A stretch of 64,000 nucleotides of DNA, from assembly GCA_944372335.1 (NCBI GenBank), contig CALVYQ010000001.1:166685-230684 (forward strand), given 5' to 3'. Every line of letters starts with the position of its first letter. Position 1 is the first letter of the stretch. Below the pieces are notes generated by a model. That model had not been told where the DNA came from. It saw nothing but the letters and a program-made list of their open reading frames with translations, and ran no database searches. Origin of the DNA: an uncultured Clostridia bacterium. GTDB taxonomy: Bacteria; Bacillota; Clostridia; Christensenellales; UBA1242. Below are positions 55,126-63,978 of the stretch, one piece after another. Made by a program: the position numbers and the translations under genes.

Positions 55126-55641
55126 ATTTTTAAGGAACAATTAATAAACGAACAAATCACCGCTAGCACGGTAAGACTAATCGGCGAAGACGGTGAACAA
55201 TTAGGTGTTATGCCTATTGAAAAAGCAAGGCAGATTGCCGATAATGAAGGACTTGACCTTGTTTTAATGTCTGGAAATTCCAATCCTGCTGTTTGCAAAA
55301 TTATGGATTATGGAAAATATCGTTTTGACAGCATTAAGCGTGAAAAGGAAATGAAAAAAAATCAAAAGATAGTTGAACTTAAAGAAATTCAACTTACGAT
55401 GCGCATTGACCAATATCATATCAATTTCAAGCTTAAAAGTGCACAAAAGATATTGCAAGAGGGTGATAAGGTTAAAGTGTCACTCAGAATGAAAGGGCGT
55501 GAACAAGCATATTCAAAAAATGCTGTTGAGGTTGTTGAAAACTTTGTTAACGCACTTAGTGAATTTGGCTCTGTTGATAAGAAGCCAGAGATTGTTGGAA
55601 GAAATGTAATCGTTGTAATCAATCCAAAAAAGACAAAATAA
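55126..55641 (+). CDS. infC: Translation initiation factor IF-3 with ATT start codon
   Basis: A 171-residue IF-3: LINEQITASTVRLIGEDGEQLGVM, YGKYRFDSIKREKEMKKNQK (linker), then the C-terminal domain with HINFKLKSAQKILQEGDKVKVSLRMKGRE. No ATG, GTG or TTG starts at the right place. The only in-frame TTG (55075) lies inside the terminator stem. ATT 55126 is nine bases after GGAG and gives the expected N-terminus. IF-3 is well known to start at ATT/AUU so that it represses its own synthesis. Confidence 0.93.
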   Translation: MFKEQLINEQITASTVRLIGEDGEQLGVMPIEKARQIADNEGLDLVLMSGNSNPAVCKIMDYGKYRFDSIKREKEMKKNQKIVELKEIQLTMRIDQYHINFKLKSAQKILQEGDKVKVSLRMKGREQAYSKNAVEVVENFVNALSEFGSVDKKPEIVGRNVIVVINPKKTK

Positions 55642-55654
55642 AAGGAGAAAAGTT

Positions 55655-55849
55655 ATGCCTAAGCAAAAAACACACAGTGGTGCAAAAAAACGCTTTTCAC
55701 TCACTGCAACAGGGAAGGTTAAGTATGCAAGACCTGGCAAGGGTCACTTCTTAACGGTAAAAAACAAAAATCGCAAGAGAAAACTTAGAAAGGGGTCTTA
55801 TATTGCAGGAAAGAATGCAAACAACATTAAGACACTTCTTTGCAAGTAA
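55655..55849 (+). CDS. rpmI: 50S ribosomal protein L35
   Basis: A 64-residue, highly basic protein: PKQKTHSGAKKRFSLTATGK, then HFLTVKNKNRKRKLRKG. Standard length. It lies between infC and rplT, with AAAGGAG before the ATG. Confidence 0.97.
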   Translation: MPKQKTHSGAKKRFSLTATGKVKYARPGKGHFLTVKNKNRKRKLRKGSYIAGKNANNIKTLLCK

Positions 55850-55861
55850 TGGAGGAGAAGT

Positions 55862-56209
55862 ATGAGAATTAAAAGAGGTGTAAACGCAGTTAAGAAGCGT
55901 AGAAAAATCTTAAAGTCAGCCAAAGGTTATTTTGGTGCAAAGAGCAAGCTCTATAGAACCGCAAGAGAGCAAGTTATGAAATCTGGTCAATATGCTTATA
56001 TTGGCAGAAAACAAAAAAAGAGAGATTTCCGTGCTCTTTGGATAACAAGAATCAATGCTGGTTGCCATCAAAATGATATCTCTTATTCAAGATTTATCTC
56101 AGGCCTTAAAAAAGCAAATGTTACGCTCAACAGAAAGGTACTTGCTGATATCGCTGTTCGTGAGCCAGAAACTTTCGCTAAACTTGTAGAAACTGCAAAG
56201 AAGGCTTAA
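55862..56209 (+). CDS. rplT: 50S ribosomal protein L20
   Basis: A 115-residue protein: [52 protein letters not shown]. Required for early 50S assembly, and in Bacillus it represses its own operon through the leader. GGAGGAG SD. Its TAA overlaps the next ATG. Confidence 0.97.
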   Translation: MRIKRGVNAVKKRRKILKSAKGYFGAKSKLYRTAREQVMKSGQYAYIGRKQKKRDFRALWITRINAGCHQNDISYSRFISGLKKANVTLNRKVLADIAVREPETFAKLVETAKKA

Positions 56210-56931
56210 TGGAAAGGGCGAACAGGGACTTAATTTTAAATTTAAAAAAGCAAAAACACGATAAGTCTTTGCTTTTTTTGGATAATGTCAAAATAATTAA
56301 GGATGCTCTTCCAAATATAGATGCAAAGTTGATTTTGACAGCAATTGAACCCTTGCCTTTTGATGCTGGAAATGTTTTAGTTTATAAAACTGATTATAAA
56401 AATATTGAAATGCTTGCTGACACAGTGACTCCTCAGGGAGTGCTTTGTGTGGCAGAGTTAAGAAAAAGTGAACTCGTTGTTCCAAAGGGGAATTTTTTAG
56501 TTTTAGATTCTCTTCAAGATCCGGGGAATATGGGAACTCTTATAAGAACTTCAGTTGCTTGTGATTTTGATTGCGTCTTTGCAGTAAACTGCGTGCATAT
56601 AACAAATTCCAAACTAATAAGAAGTTCAGTGGGAGCTGTTTTCAATCAGAAAATCTATGAGATGTCAAAAGAAGAATTTATTAAATTTGCAAGTTTAAAT
56701 AATTTACCTCTTGCTAAATGCGACATGAATGGCGAAAATATATTTACAACTAAATTTGACAAAAATTTAGGTATTGTTGTCGGAAACGAGGGACAAGGAG
56801 TAAGTGAGGAAATTTCAAAACTCTGCAGACTCTCTCTTTCAATACCTATGAAGGGAAATATCGAAAGCTTAAATGCAGGCGTTAGTGGGTCAATAATCAT
56901 GTATCAAATAGCAAAGGAAAATTTAATTTGA
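56209..56931 (+). CDS. SpoU/TrmH family RNA 2'-O-methyltransferase
   Basis: A 240-residue SPOUT enzyme: LDSLQDPGNMGTLIRTSVACDFDCVF (motif 1), IVVGNEGQGVSEEISKLC (motif 2) and LSIPMKGNIESLNAGVSGSIIMYQIAK (motif 3, the knot). The N-terminal RNA-binding part is short. It occupies the position of YsgA next to rplT. Target nucleotide unknown. Translationally coupled to rplT. Confidence 0.92.
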   Translation: MERANRDLILNLKKQKHDKSLLFLDNVKIIKDALPNIDAKLILTAIEPLPFDAGNVLVYKTDYKNIEMLADTVTPQGVLCVAELRKSELVVPKGNFLVLDSLQDPGNMGTLIRTSVACDFDCVFAVNCVHITNSKLIRSSVGAVFNQKIYEMSKEEFIKFASLNNLPLAKCDMNGENIFTTKFDKNLGIVVGNEGQGVSEEISKLCRLSLSIPMKGNIESLNAGVSGSIIMYQIAKENLI

Positions 56932-57453
56932 TTAAAAATTTATATTCGGTAATTGTTCTTTAATTTTAATTTCAAATTTATCTAAACCTAACATTGCTCG
57001 ATATAGGAGGATTTTCTCATCTTTTGTTTTAATTATCAAATTATTAAATTTAGTTTTTTTAATTTCTATTATGTCGCTATAATTTATGATTTTTCTATCA
57101 AATGGAGAAACATACACAAAAAAGCTCTCAAAATATAAGACACTTCTATTTAACCAAATAACTAAACAATCATAAATAATTGATATTAATAATAAAGGTA
57201 TTGATATAATATAAAAACTAAAACCCACTTCTTCAGAAATGATATCAGAAGCGACTAATAACAGCATAGATAGAATTGTAATTATAGAACAACATACAAT
57301 AAAGAATGTTATAATAGCTTTATGAAAATAAACTTTATTATTTTGTTCAGCCATTTTCTCATCTTTCTTTACACTATTTGTTATTTTTGGAAGAGTAATT
57401 ACTAATATAATTTCTATAATTAAAAAACTTAAAACTCTAATTAAAATATCCAT
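56932..57453 (-). CDS. Membrane protein with C-terminal PH-like domain, function unknown
   Basis: A 173-residue minus-strand protein: helices at about residues 3-22, 45-66 and 76-100, then a soluble beta-rich part (SFFVYVSPFDRKIINYSDII...) that looks like a bacterial PH-like domain. No specific family is recognised. It faces the SpoU gene end to end. Its -10 box is six bases from the ATG, suggesting leaderless transcription. Confidence 0.72.
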   Translation of the reverse strand: MDILIRVLSFLIIEIILVITLPKITNSVKKDEKMAEQNNKVYFHKAIITFFIVCCSIITILSMLLLVASDIISEEVGFSFYIISIPLLLISIIYDCLVIWLNRSVLYFESFFVYVSPFDRKIINYSDIIEIKKTKFNNLIIKTKDEKILLYRAMLGLDKFEIKIKEQLPNINF

Positions 57454-57459
57454 ATAAAT

Positions 57460-57488
57460 ATAATATCATATAGTTTAAATTTAGTAAA
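57460..57488 (-). promoter_or_regulatory. Minus-strand promoter of the PH-like membrane gene
   Basis: Minus strand: TTTACT (57488-57483), 17-base spacer, TATTAT (57465-57460), then six bases to the ATG at 57453. Confidence 0.65.
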
Positions 57489-57493
57489 CAAAT

Positions 57494-57522
57494 TTGACAG
57501 ATTTATTCTTTTTTCTTATAAT
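57494..57522 (+). promoter_or_regulatory. yebC promoter
   Basis: TTGACA (57494-57499), 17-base spacer, TATAAT (57517-57522). Back to back with the minus-strand promoter above. Confidence 0.85.
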
Positions 57523-57555
57523 TTAAATGTAAATTAAAATTTAGGAGGTGTTTAT

Positions 57556-58272
57556 ATGTCAGGTCACTCAAAATGGCACAATATTCAAGCACGTAAGGGC
57601 AAATCAGATGCTGCACGTGGTAAAATTTTTACAAAGATTGGTCGAGAAATTGCTGTATGCGTTAAAGCAGGTGGGCCTGACCCGAACACAAACAGTAAGC
57701 TTCGTGATATCATCGCAAAGGCAAAGCAAAACAATATGCCAAGTGATAACATCGAGCGTTCTATTAAAAAAGCGTCAGGCGAATTAAGCGGAATTAACTA
57801 TGAGGCAATAACTTATGAGGGATATGGTGTTGGCGGTTCGGCAGTTATTGTGGAATGTCTGACCGATAACAAAAATAGAACTGCAGGAGATGTTCGACAC
57901 GCTTTTGATAAACACGGCGGAAGTTTAGGCTCATCAAATTGCGTGTCTTATCTATTTAATAGAAAGGGTATTGTGCTTGTTGCTGATGTTAAAGACGTTG
58001 ATGCTCTTATGATGGACTCACTTGACGCAGGAGCGGTTGATGTCGTCGAAGATGAGGACGTTGTTCAGGTAATAACTGAGCCAAACGAACATACAAAAAT
58101 GCAAGACGCACTTGAAAAAAATGGCTACAATGTGGTATCTTCAAGCACTGAGCTTGTGCCAGATAACTATGTTGATTTAAATGATGACCAACTTGCAAAA
58201 TTCAACCGTATGGTTGATGCTCTTGAAGATTTAGATGATGTTCAAGAAGTATATCACAATGTGAATATGTAA
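57556..58272 (+). CDS. YebC/PmpR family translation or transcription regulator
   Basis: A 238-residue YebC: SGHSKWHNIQARKGKSDAARGKIFTKIGREI at the N-terminus, NNMPSDNIERSIKKASGEL, TYEGYGVGGSAVIVECLTDN. Family members were annotated as transcription regulators and more recently linked to ribosomes stalled at proline runs. TAGGAGGTG SD. Followed by a terminator. Confidence 0.94.
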   Translation: MSGHSKWHNIQARKGKSDAARGKIFTKIGREIAVCVKAGGPDPNTNSKLRDIIAKAKQNNMPSDNIERSIKKASGELSGINYEAITYEGYGVGGSAVIVECLTDNKNRTAGDVRHAFDKHGGSLGSSNCVSYLFNRKGIVLVADVKDVDALMMDSLDAGAVDVVEDEDVVQVITEPNEHTKMQDALEKNGYNVVSSSTELVPDNYVDLNDDQLAKFNRMVDALEDLDDVQEVYHNVNM

Positions 58273-58298
58273 AAGGCAGATATAGTCTGTCTTTTTTT
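58271..58298 (+). terminator. yebC terminator
   Basis: AAAAGGCAGA/TCTGTCTTTT stem (one G-U), five-base loop, T-run. Confidence 0.82.
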
Positions 58299-58350
58299 AT
58301 TAAAAAATCTTACATTTTTGCATTTTTTATTAATTGTAATATTAAATAGT

Positions 58351-58379
58351 TTGACAAAATATGAAAAAAAGTTTAAACT
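58351..58379 (+). promoter_or_regulatory. rny promoter
   Basis: TTGACA (58351-58356), 17-base spacer, TAAACT (58374-58379). Confidence 0.78.
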
Positions 58380-58428
58380 AGAAATGTGTGAAAATGTTTC
58401 ACATAAATTAAAAGGAGTAAATGCGAAA

Positions 58429-60012
58429 ATGGGAGGAATGTTATTAGACGTCACTCCTGCAGTCGCATCTGTGATAGCAATAGTTTGTCTAATTGCGGGA
58501 CTTTTGATTGGTGGCGGAGCTATTATTCTTTATACCAACAAAAAAATGCAAAAAAATAAATCAAATGCTGTTAAAATAATCGAAGATGCGTATGCAGAAG
58601 CAAAGACAATAAAAAAAGAAGCCTTGCTGGAAAGTAAGGAGCAGTCTCAAAGAGTTAAAGATGAAATTGAGGCTGAAGTTAGGAATAGGCGACAAGAGGT
58701 GACCAAACTTGAAGAACGCCTAAATCAGCGTGAAGAATTTATCGAAAAGAAGGAGCTATCTCTTGATAAAAGAACAGAACAACTTGAAGACGATAAAAAA
58801 GAGATTGCAGAAATTAAGCAGGGATTAGAAAAAGAAAGAGAGGGCTTAAACACTCTCAAACAACAGACTATGCAAGAGCTTGAAAAAGTGGCAAAAATGT
58901 CGAAACAAGAGGCTGTTGATATGCTTGTCAATTCAATGCGTGAAGATGCTCAAAAGGAGGCTTCGGTCATTGTTAAAAAAATCGAAGAAGATGCAAGAGA
59001 GAACGGCGAAGCGAAGGCACGTGAAATAATCGGACAAGCTCTTCAAAGATGTGCAACTGAAACAACACAAGAAATGACCGTATCAGTTGTTAGTCTTCCA
59101 AACGACGAAATGAAGGGTAGAATAATCGGCCGTGAGGGAAGAAATATTAGAGCCATTGAAGCTGCAACTGGCGTGGAACTTATTGTTGACGACACACCTG
59201 AAACAATCACAGTTTCTGGCTTTGACCCAATACGTAGAGAGGTGGCAAGACTATCGCTTGAAAAACTCATCACTGATGGCAGAATACACCCAACAAGAAT
59301 CGAAGAAATCGTTGAGAAAATGCAACGAGAAGTTGATAAAACAATTAAACAAGCGGGAGATGAAGCTTGCAACGAAACGGGAATTTATAATTTAAATGGC
59401 GAACTTGTCAAAGTTTTAGGTAGATTGAAATATAGAACAAGTTATGGCCAAAATGTTCTGAAACACTCCATCGAAACTTCAATAATTGCTGGACTATTAG
59501 CGTCAGAGATGGGTGCAAATGTTAAAATTGCTAAGCGTGGTGGACTTCTTCACGACATCGGCAAAGCACTTGACCAAGAACTTGAAGGCACACACGTTCA
59601 AATAGGCGTGGAGCTTGCAAGAAAATACGGCGAAAGCGAAGAGGTTGTTCACTGTATTGAGGCTCATCACTTTAATGTGGAATTTAAAACAATTGAGGCA
59701 GTAATCGTTCAAGTTGCTGATGCCATATCTTCTTCAAGGCCGGGAGCTAGACGTGACTCATTTGAAAATTATATCAAAAGACTACAACAACTCGAAGAGA
59801 TTGCCAACAGTTTTAAAGGGGTTGATAAATCTTTTGCAGTTCAAGCAGGAAGAGAAGTGCGTATAATCGTTAAGCCGGAAGAAATTAGTGATAGCCAAGC
59901 AATGTTTATGGCAAAGGAAATTGCAACAAAAATTGAAAACGAGATGCAGTATCCAGGTCACATCAAAGTTAACGTGATAAGAGAAAGTAGATTTATTGAA
60001 ACTGCGAAGTAG
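58429..60012 (+). CDS. rny: Ribonuclease Y
   Basis: A 527-residue membrane-anchored endoribonuclease: N-terminal helix (about residues 10-35), a long coiled coil (about 50-200), KH domain (VVSLPNDEMKGRIIGREGRNIRAIEAATG) and HD domain (GLLASEMGANVKIAKRGGLLHDIGKA with catalytic HD). It begins mRNA decay at the membrane. Start chosen: ATG 58429, 11 bases after AAAGGAG. A longer in-frame start at 58318 would precede the promoter. Confidence 0.95.
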   Translation: MGGMLLDVTPAVASVIAIVCLIAGLLIGGGAIILYTNKKMQKNKSNAVKIIEDAYAEAKTIKKEALLESKEQSQRVKDEIEAEVRNRRQEVTKLEERLNQREEFIEKKELSLDKRTEQLEDDKKEIAEIKQGLEKEREGLNTLKQQTMQELEKVAKMSKQEAVDMLVNSMREDAQKEASVIVKKIEEDARENGEAKAREIIGQALQRCATETTQEMTVSVVSLPNDEMKGRIIGREGRNIRAIEAATGVELIVDDTPETITVSGFDPIRREVARLSLEKLITDGRIHPTRIEEIVEKMQREVDKTIKQAGDEACNETGIYNLNGELVKVLGRLKYRTSYGQNVLKHSIETSIIAGLLASEMGANVKIAKRGGLLHDIGKALDQELEGTHVQIGVELARKYGESEEVVHCIEAHHFNVEFKTIEAVIVQVADAISSSRPGARRDSFENYIKRLQQLEEIANSFKGVDKSFAVQAGREVRIIVKPEEISDSQAMFMAKEIATKIENEMQYPGHIKVNVIRESRFIETAK

Positions 60013-60089
60013 TATTTTTGCTAGATAATAGCATATCAATATATGTAAGCAAAAATTTGCTTTCATAATGATAAGGATAGGAGAAAAAT

Positions 60090-60524
60090 ATGTTCAAATT
60101 GAAGCAAAAACAGAGTGTAGAAACTGATGATGAAATCGTCAAGGTTGAACCTCCAGCAGAAAAAGAAAGCGAACCAAAAGAAGAGACTGTAAGCATTCAG
60201 AGTACAGTAGAGGAAAAAGGAAAGAGAAAGGAAGAAAAAAAGGTAATAAAATGGGGGCCTAATAGAATATTACAATGCTTTGCCTATTTTTCTGTCATTC
60301 TTATTGCAGTAGCAATGATTTTAAGGCTTGCTTTTTCAAGGAGCTCTGTTCCGCAAATTGCTAAATCGATGCAGGGTGTGGGCGAGTGTTTAGCATATAT
60401 CGTCTGTATCTGGCTTGGTTTCTACTTTACAAGAAAAAGAGGTAATATTTGGTGGCTAATCGGCTGGATAATTGCTTCCGTTATCCTTGTGATTTTCTAT
60501 ATATTTGCTTTTGCTCAAGAATGA
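60090..60524 (+). CDS. Small membrane protein, function unknown
   Basis: A 144-residue protein with a charged, Glu/Lys-rich N-terminal 55 residues (no predicted structure) followed by three hydrophobic helices at about 59-82, 92-110 and 120-140. I do not recognise it. TAGGAGA SD. It is followed 12 bases later by another small membrane protein, with which it probably forms a unit. Confidence 0.7.
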   Translation: MFKLKQKQSVETDDEIVKVEPPAEKESEPKEETVSIQSTVEEKGKRKEEKKVIKWGPNRILQCFAYFSVILIAVAMILRLAFSRSSVPQIAKSMQGVGECLAYIVCIWLGFYFTRKRGNIWWLIGWIIASVILVIFYIFAFAQE

Positions 60525-60536
60525 TAAAAGGAAAAT

Positions 60537-60920
60537 ATGAAGAAGAGTAGTATAGTTTATATAATCAGTGCTGTTATAATTGTTCTATGCATAATTTTTG
60601 CCTTGCTCATAGATGTGTGGGCAGGCTTTTCCTATTTTGTCTTTTCGTTTATGACGCTTTTAACTTTAGTTTGGGCAGGGTATCTTATTTATAATTATCT
60701 CACTGACTTTAAAAAACAGTTAGAAGAAGATTTTGCCTTTTTTAAGGCAGAAAAAATTAACGCTACAAATGTTACATCTGAGGAATTTGAGAAAAATGAG
60801 CAAGCCTATCGAAAAGAATTTAATAAAAGAACAACGAAAACTAAGATTTTTGAAATTTGCAAGATAGTTCTTTGTTTTGGCTTTGCCGGCCTATTCATAT
60901 TTGCAATGTTTGTAGCTTGA
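60537..60920 (+). CDS. Small membrane protein, function unknown
   Basis: A 127-residue protein with two closely spaced N-terminal helices (about 5-26 and 29-52), a charged cytoplasmic segment rich in Glu and Lys, and a third helix at about 104-125. No family recognised. AAAGGAA SD. The kinase gene starts 29 bases later. Confidence 0.7.
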   Translation: MKKSSIVYIISAVIIVLCIIFALLIDVWAGFSYFVFSFMTLLTLVWAGYLIYNYLTDFKKQLEEDFAFFKAEKINATNVTSEEFEKNEQAYRKEFNKRTTKTKIFEICKIVLCFGFAGLFIFAMFVA

Positions 60921-60949
60921 TATATAAATTTTATAAAGGAGGAAAGATT

Positions 60950-61882
60950 ATGAAAAAATTCGGGGGGGGGAAAAAATCTCAGCACTTAAATTATGATATT
61001 TGTGTTATCGGTGGTTGTTCTATTGATTTGACCTATTATGAAGATGGTAGCGAAGAAACTTTTTTTGGTGGTAAAGCGTCAAATCAAGCAGTGGCAAGTG
61101 CTAGGTCAGGAGCTAAAACTTGTATAATAACCAAATTAGGTAAGGACGAATATTGCCAACCGATAATAGAAAATCTAAAAAATAATGGCGTTGATGTTTT
61201 TGCTACCATAACTAGTTTAGCAAAAAACGATGTATCAAAAATATATATTAAAAATGGTGACAATACCATTGAGCGCCATAGCGAAATGATTAAAAAGTTT
61301 GATAAAAAACTTATTGATAAATACAAAGATGTAATTTTATCATCAAAATTTATAGTTATTCAAAATAAAGCGCCACATTCTTTTACTAAGTATTTGGTCG
61401 AATTTTGTAATGAACATGGAAAACAAATTGTTTTAACACCTTCCAATCCTTCACAGCTTTCAATTAAAGATAGTGATAATTTAAAATTGATAAATAAAAT
61501 TTCATATATTTGCGCCAATGAAAAGGAAACAAAAATCGTTTTCAATAGCGAAAATATAGAAGAAATTGTTAAATCATATCCTAACAAACTTATAACAACA
61601 CTAGGAGCAAAAGGACTAATATATAGTGACGGTAACAAAATTATTAAATTACCTGCTATAAAAATAAAAAATGTTATTGACACAACAGGGGCAGGAGATA
61701 CCTTTTGTGGCAACTTTGTTGCTAACCTTGTAAAAGGGGACACTATTCATAATGCGATAGCAAAAGCGCAATATGCTTCTGCTTATAAAATTCAATTTAA
61801 ATCAGCTCAGGCTGGTATGCCAACAAAACAAGAACTTGAAAAGTTTGTTAGAGGATGCCATGAAAATAGAGCAAAGATTTAA
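60950..61882 (+). CDS. PfkB-family sugar kinase (ribokinase-like)
   Basis: A 310-residue PfkB kinase: VIGGCSIDLTYYEDGSEETFFGGKASNQAVASARSG (substrate site), TTLGAKGLIY and IDTTGAGDTFCGNFVANL (anion hole, catalytic Asp in GAGD). Such enzymes phosphorylate ribose, fructose or nucleosides; the substrate is unknown. A run of nine G forms codons 5-7 (FGGGKK), unlike anything nearby. The start is ATG 60950 after GGAGG; the longer in-frame start is spurious. Confidence 0.9.
   Translation: MKKFGGGKKSQHLNYDICVIGGCSIDLTYYEDGSEETFFGGKASNQAVASARSGAKTCIITKLGKDEYCQPIIENLKNNGVDVFATITSLAKNDVSKIYIKNGDNTIERHSEMIKKFDKKLIDKYKDVILSSKFIVIQNKAPHSFTKYLVEFCNEHGKQIVLTPSNPSQLSIKDSDNLKLINKISYICANEKETKIVFNSENIEEIVKSYPNKLITTLGAKGLIYSDGNKIIKLPAIKIKNVIDTTGAGDTFCGNFVANLVKGDTIHNAIAKAQYASAYKIQFKSAQAGMPTKQELEKFVRGCHENRAKI
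60962..60970 (+). repeat. Poly-G tract (9 G) at the start of the PfkB gene
   Basis: Homopolymer run in codons 5-7, the longest G run I noticed in this AT-rich window. Slippage of one base would shift the frame just after the start, so it can act as a phase-variation switch. Confidence 0.75.
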
Positions 61883-62633
61883 ATACAAAAATGAGCTACT
61901 TTTAGCAAAAAAGCTTATAGTGAAATGTTATAAACAAAGCACAAAAGATGTGCATATGAATATTAAAGTTAAAGATGATAAATCATTAGTTTCGAATGTT
62001 GATATAAACTTAGAAAAATCATTAATCTCTGCTATCAAAAAGGTCTATAAAGGCGATAATTTTTTAACAGAGGAAACTTCAAATAATACTGATTTGTCGA
62101 ATAGGACATGGGTAATTGACCCAATAGACGGCACCGCTTTCTTTGTTAGAAATTGCCAGTTTTATAGCGTTCAATTAGCTTTTTATGATGAAGGCGAAAC
62201 ACAATTTTCTATTATTTATCTTCCAAAAAGTCACGATATGTATGTCGCAATCAGGGGAGTAGGAGCATTTTTAAATAACAAAAAAATCCCATCTCGTCAA
62301 GGGGATATGTCGTTTGAAAGATGTAATGTTGCTGTTTGTGGGGCTCCGTCAAAATGGAACAGCGAAACAACTGAGAAAATTGAAAAGATATATAATTATG
62401 AGAAACAAGAGTATCAATCTCCAAAATTTTTGTTGATAAATTCATCTGGCTTTGCCTATACACTTTTAGCAAGCGGGGTGGTGGATTTTTTCTTTCAAAC
62501 TGTTAAAACTAAATGGGACTATATGCCAGGGGACTTGTTAGCCAAAGAATTATCTGCAAAGTGTTATAATATTAACGATGTGAGAGTTTATTCATTTTGC
62601 CCGCAATTAGATACCTTTTTAAATTTAGAATAG
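61860..62633 (+). CDS. Inositol monophosphatase-family phosphatase
   Basis: A 257-residue enzyme: LTEETSN (first metal Glu), TWVIDPIDGTAFFVRN (metal Asp pair, DPIDGT) and late KWDYMPGDLLAKE, the WDxxPGxLL motif with the last Asp. It dephosphorylates sugar or inositol phosphates. It overlaps the kinase gene by 23 bases, so they form an operon that may handle one sugar-phosphate (inference). The start is ATG 61860. Confidence 0.9.
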   Translation: MKIEQRFKYKNELLLAKKLIVKCYKQSTKDVHMNIKVKDDKSLVSNVDINLEKSLISAIKKVYKGDNFLTEETSNNTDLSNRTWVIDPIDGTAFFVRNCQFYSVQLAFYDEGETQFSIIYLPKSHDMYVAIRGVGAFLNNKKIPSRQGDMSFERCNVAVCGAPSKWNSETTEKIEKIYNYEKQEYQSPKFLLINSSGFAYTLLASGVVDFFFQTVKTKWDYMPGDLLAKELSAKCYNINDVRVYSFCPQLDTFLNLE

Positions 62634-62830
62634 ATAAAATATCTTGAAAAACATGATATAATTAAGGTGATAAAATCGGCTAAAATATGAGGAAAAGGCA
62701 TAATAAATTTATAGTTTGCTATATAAATAGCTAATAAAATATTGTCAAAAGCCATCAAATTTTGTTGGTGATAACACATCTTATCTATTCGCAAAAGACA
62801 GGTTTTGCGAATAGATATGCTATATTTAGA

Positions 62831-62874
62831 GTAGTACGCAATAAAAACACACAAAATGTTGTGGTATTATGCAT
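62831..62874. repeat. Copy of the GTAGTACGCAATAAAAACACACAAAAT repeat
   Basis: GTAGTACGCAATAAAAACAC followed by ACAAAATGTTGTGGTATTATGCA. Outer arms GCAATAA/TTATGC are imperfectly paired. Related to the queA-tgt spacer copy. Confidence 0.6.
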
Positions 62875-63064
62875 TTTCTTATATAACAAACATTTTTATG
62901 TTTAGAAACGATTTTTAATTAATAAGATGAATAATTCCTCATGCTAATTCTTATAAACTTGTACCTAAACTAATATTAATTTTTAAATAATCATCTTTTG
63001 GATATAATTTAGGATTAAATTTTTTTAAGGATTTATTCAATATTATACTCATCTATCATTTGTA

Positions 63065-63077
63065 TTGCATACTACTA
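63065..63077. repeat. Half-copy of the dispersed repeat
   Basis: TTGCATACTACTA, the reverse complement of TAGTAGTATGCAA. Confidence 0.5.
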
Positions 63078-63501
63078 TTAAATTTTGAATTAATAGTCCC
63101 CCCAAAAAATTTTTAAATATAAATGAAAAAAAACAGCTTAAGATTGCAAACTTTTGAAACTAGCAGAAAATTTAGAATTTTGCCAAAGTGACAAAATCCT
63201 TTTTTTATTTAGCATGCATACTAATATGTTTACTATATTTTCTAAATATTATAGTCATGTTATCATATAGAGAATAAGAAAAAATCAATTTACGCTGACT
63301 ATTATATTTTATTTATGTTATAATTAGATTATAAAATTTTATTTAAATGTTAGAGATTTATTATGAAAAGTTTCAACTATGTAGAATGTTTATATAAAAA
63401 CAGGAGAAATTTAAAAAGACTAAAATAAAGACAAAATAGAACTAAAAAAGGAAATTTGTAAATTTTGGAGTATATGTATATTATCTTTGCTTGGAGGTTT
63501 T

Positions 63502-63978
63502 ATGCGAATAAAAGACAATCTTAATAATAAGAAAATTAAATATGAATATGTGTCAAAAAAAGGTTATGGATTTGAATTAGATAATCCAATTCAAGTTGCA
63601 AAAGTAAATGATATATATTGGCTTTTAAAAAATATATATTTGAAAAATTCTTGCGGGAAAATCATTGATTATGACAGACGTTCAATGAAAAGTTCGTTAT
63701 ATAGGGGTTTAGTAGACAATTTTGAAGTTTTGTTTGAAATTAAAAATGGAAGTGAATTAGAATATAAATTATATGATTTATTTTTTTGCGCATATCCCAA
63801 ACTTGAAGATGAAAGAACAGAGACTGGATACATATTAGAAAATTTTAATAAAGGTATTGAAATTCCAAATGAGTTTCAGTTAATAGATAAACAAATAATA
63901 AATGAACAAAACAAAATAAATTGTAAACTATATATTTTTTTTAATTTTGATTTATTTAACTATGCCTCAACATTATAG
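63502..63978 (+). CDS. Uncharacterised protein
   Basis: A 158-residue soluble protein with no signal peptide and no motif I recognise; rich in Lys, Asn, Tyr and Asp. It has a segment with many aromatic residues (DIYWLLKNIYLKNS) and a terminal hydrophobic stretch (CKLYIFFNFDLFNYAST). A TTGGAGG SD precedes the ATG. It is the last gene in the window, in accessory territory. Confidence 0.65.
   Translation: MRIKDNLNNKKIKYEYVSKKGYGFELDNPIQVAKVNDIYWLLKNIYLKNSCGKIIDYDRRSMKSSLYRGLVDNFEVLFEIKNGSELEYKLYDLFFCAYPKLEDERTETGYILENFNKGIEIPNEFQLIDKQIINEQNKINCKLYIFFNFDLFNYASTL

Larger units (their letters stand above)
62634..63501. other. Gene-poor AT-rich region with short repeats
   Basis: About 870 bases without a convincing gene. 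A 21-codon ORF at 63363-63428 has no SD. It holds copies of the dispersed GTAGTATGCAATA repeat (62831, 63065) and several AT hairpins. A TATAAT-like run lies near 63320. I see no RNA gene that I can name. Confidence 0.5.

Noticed and set aside
63363-63428. 21-codon ORF (MKSFNYVECLYKN...)
   Set aside because: No SD and no supporting signal; too short to accept.
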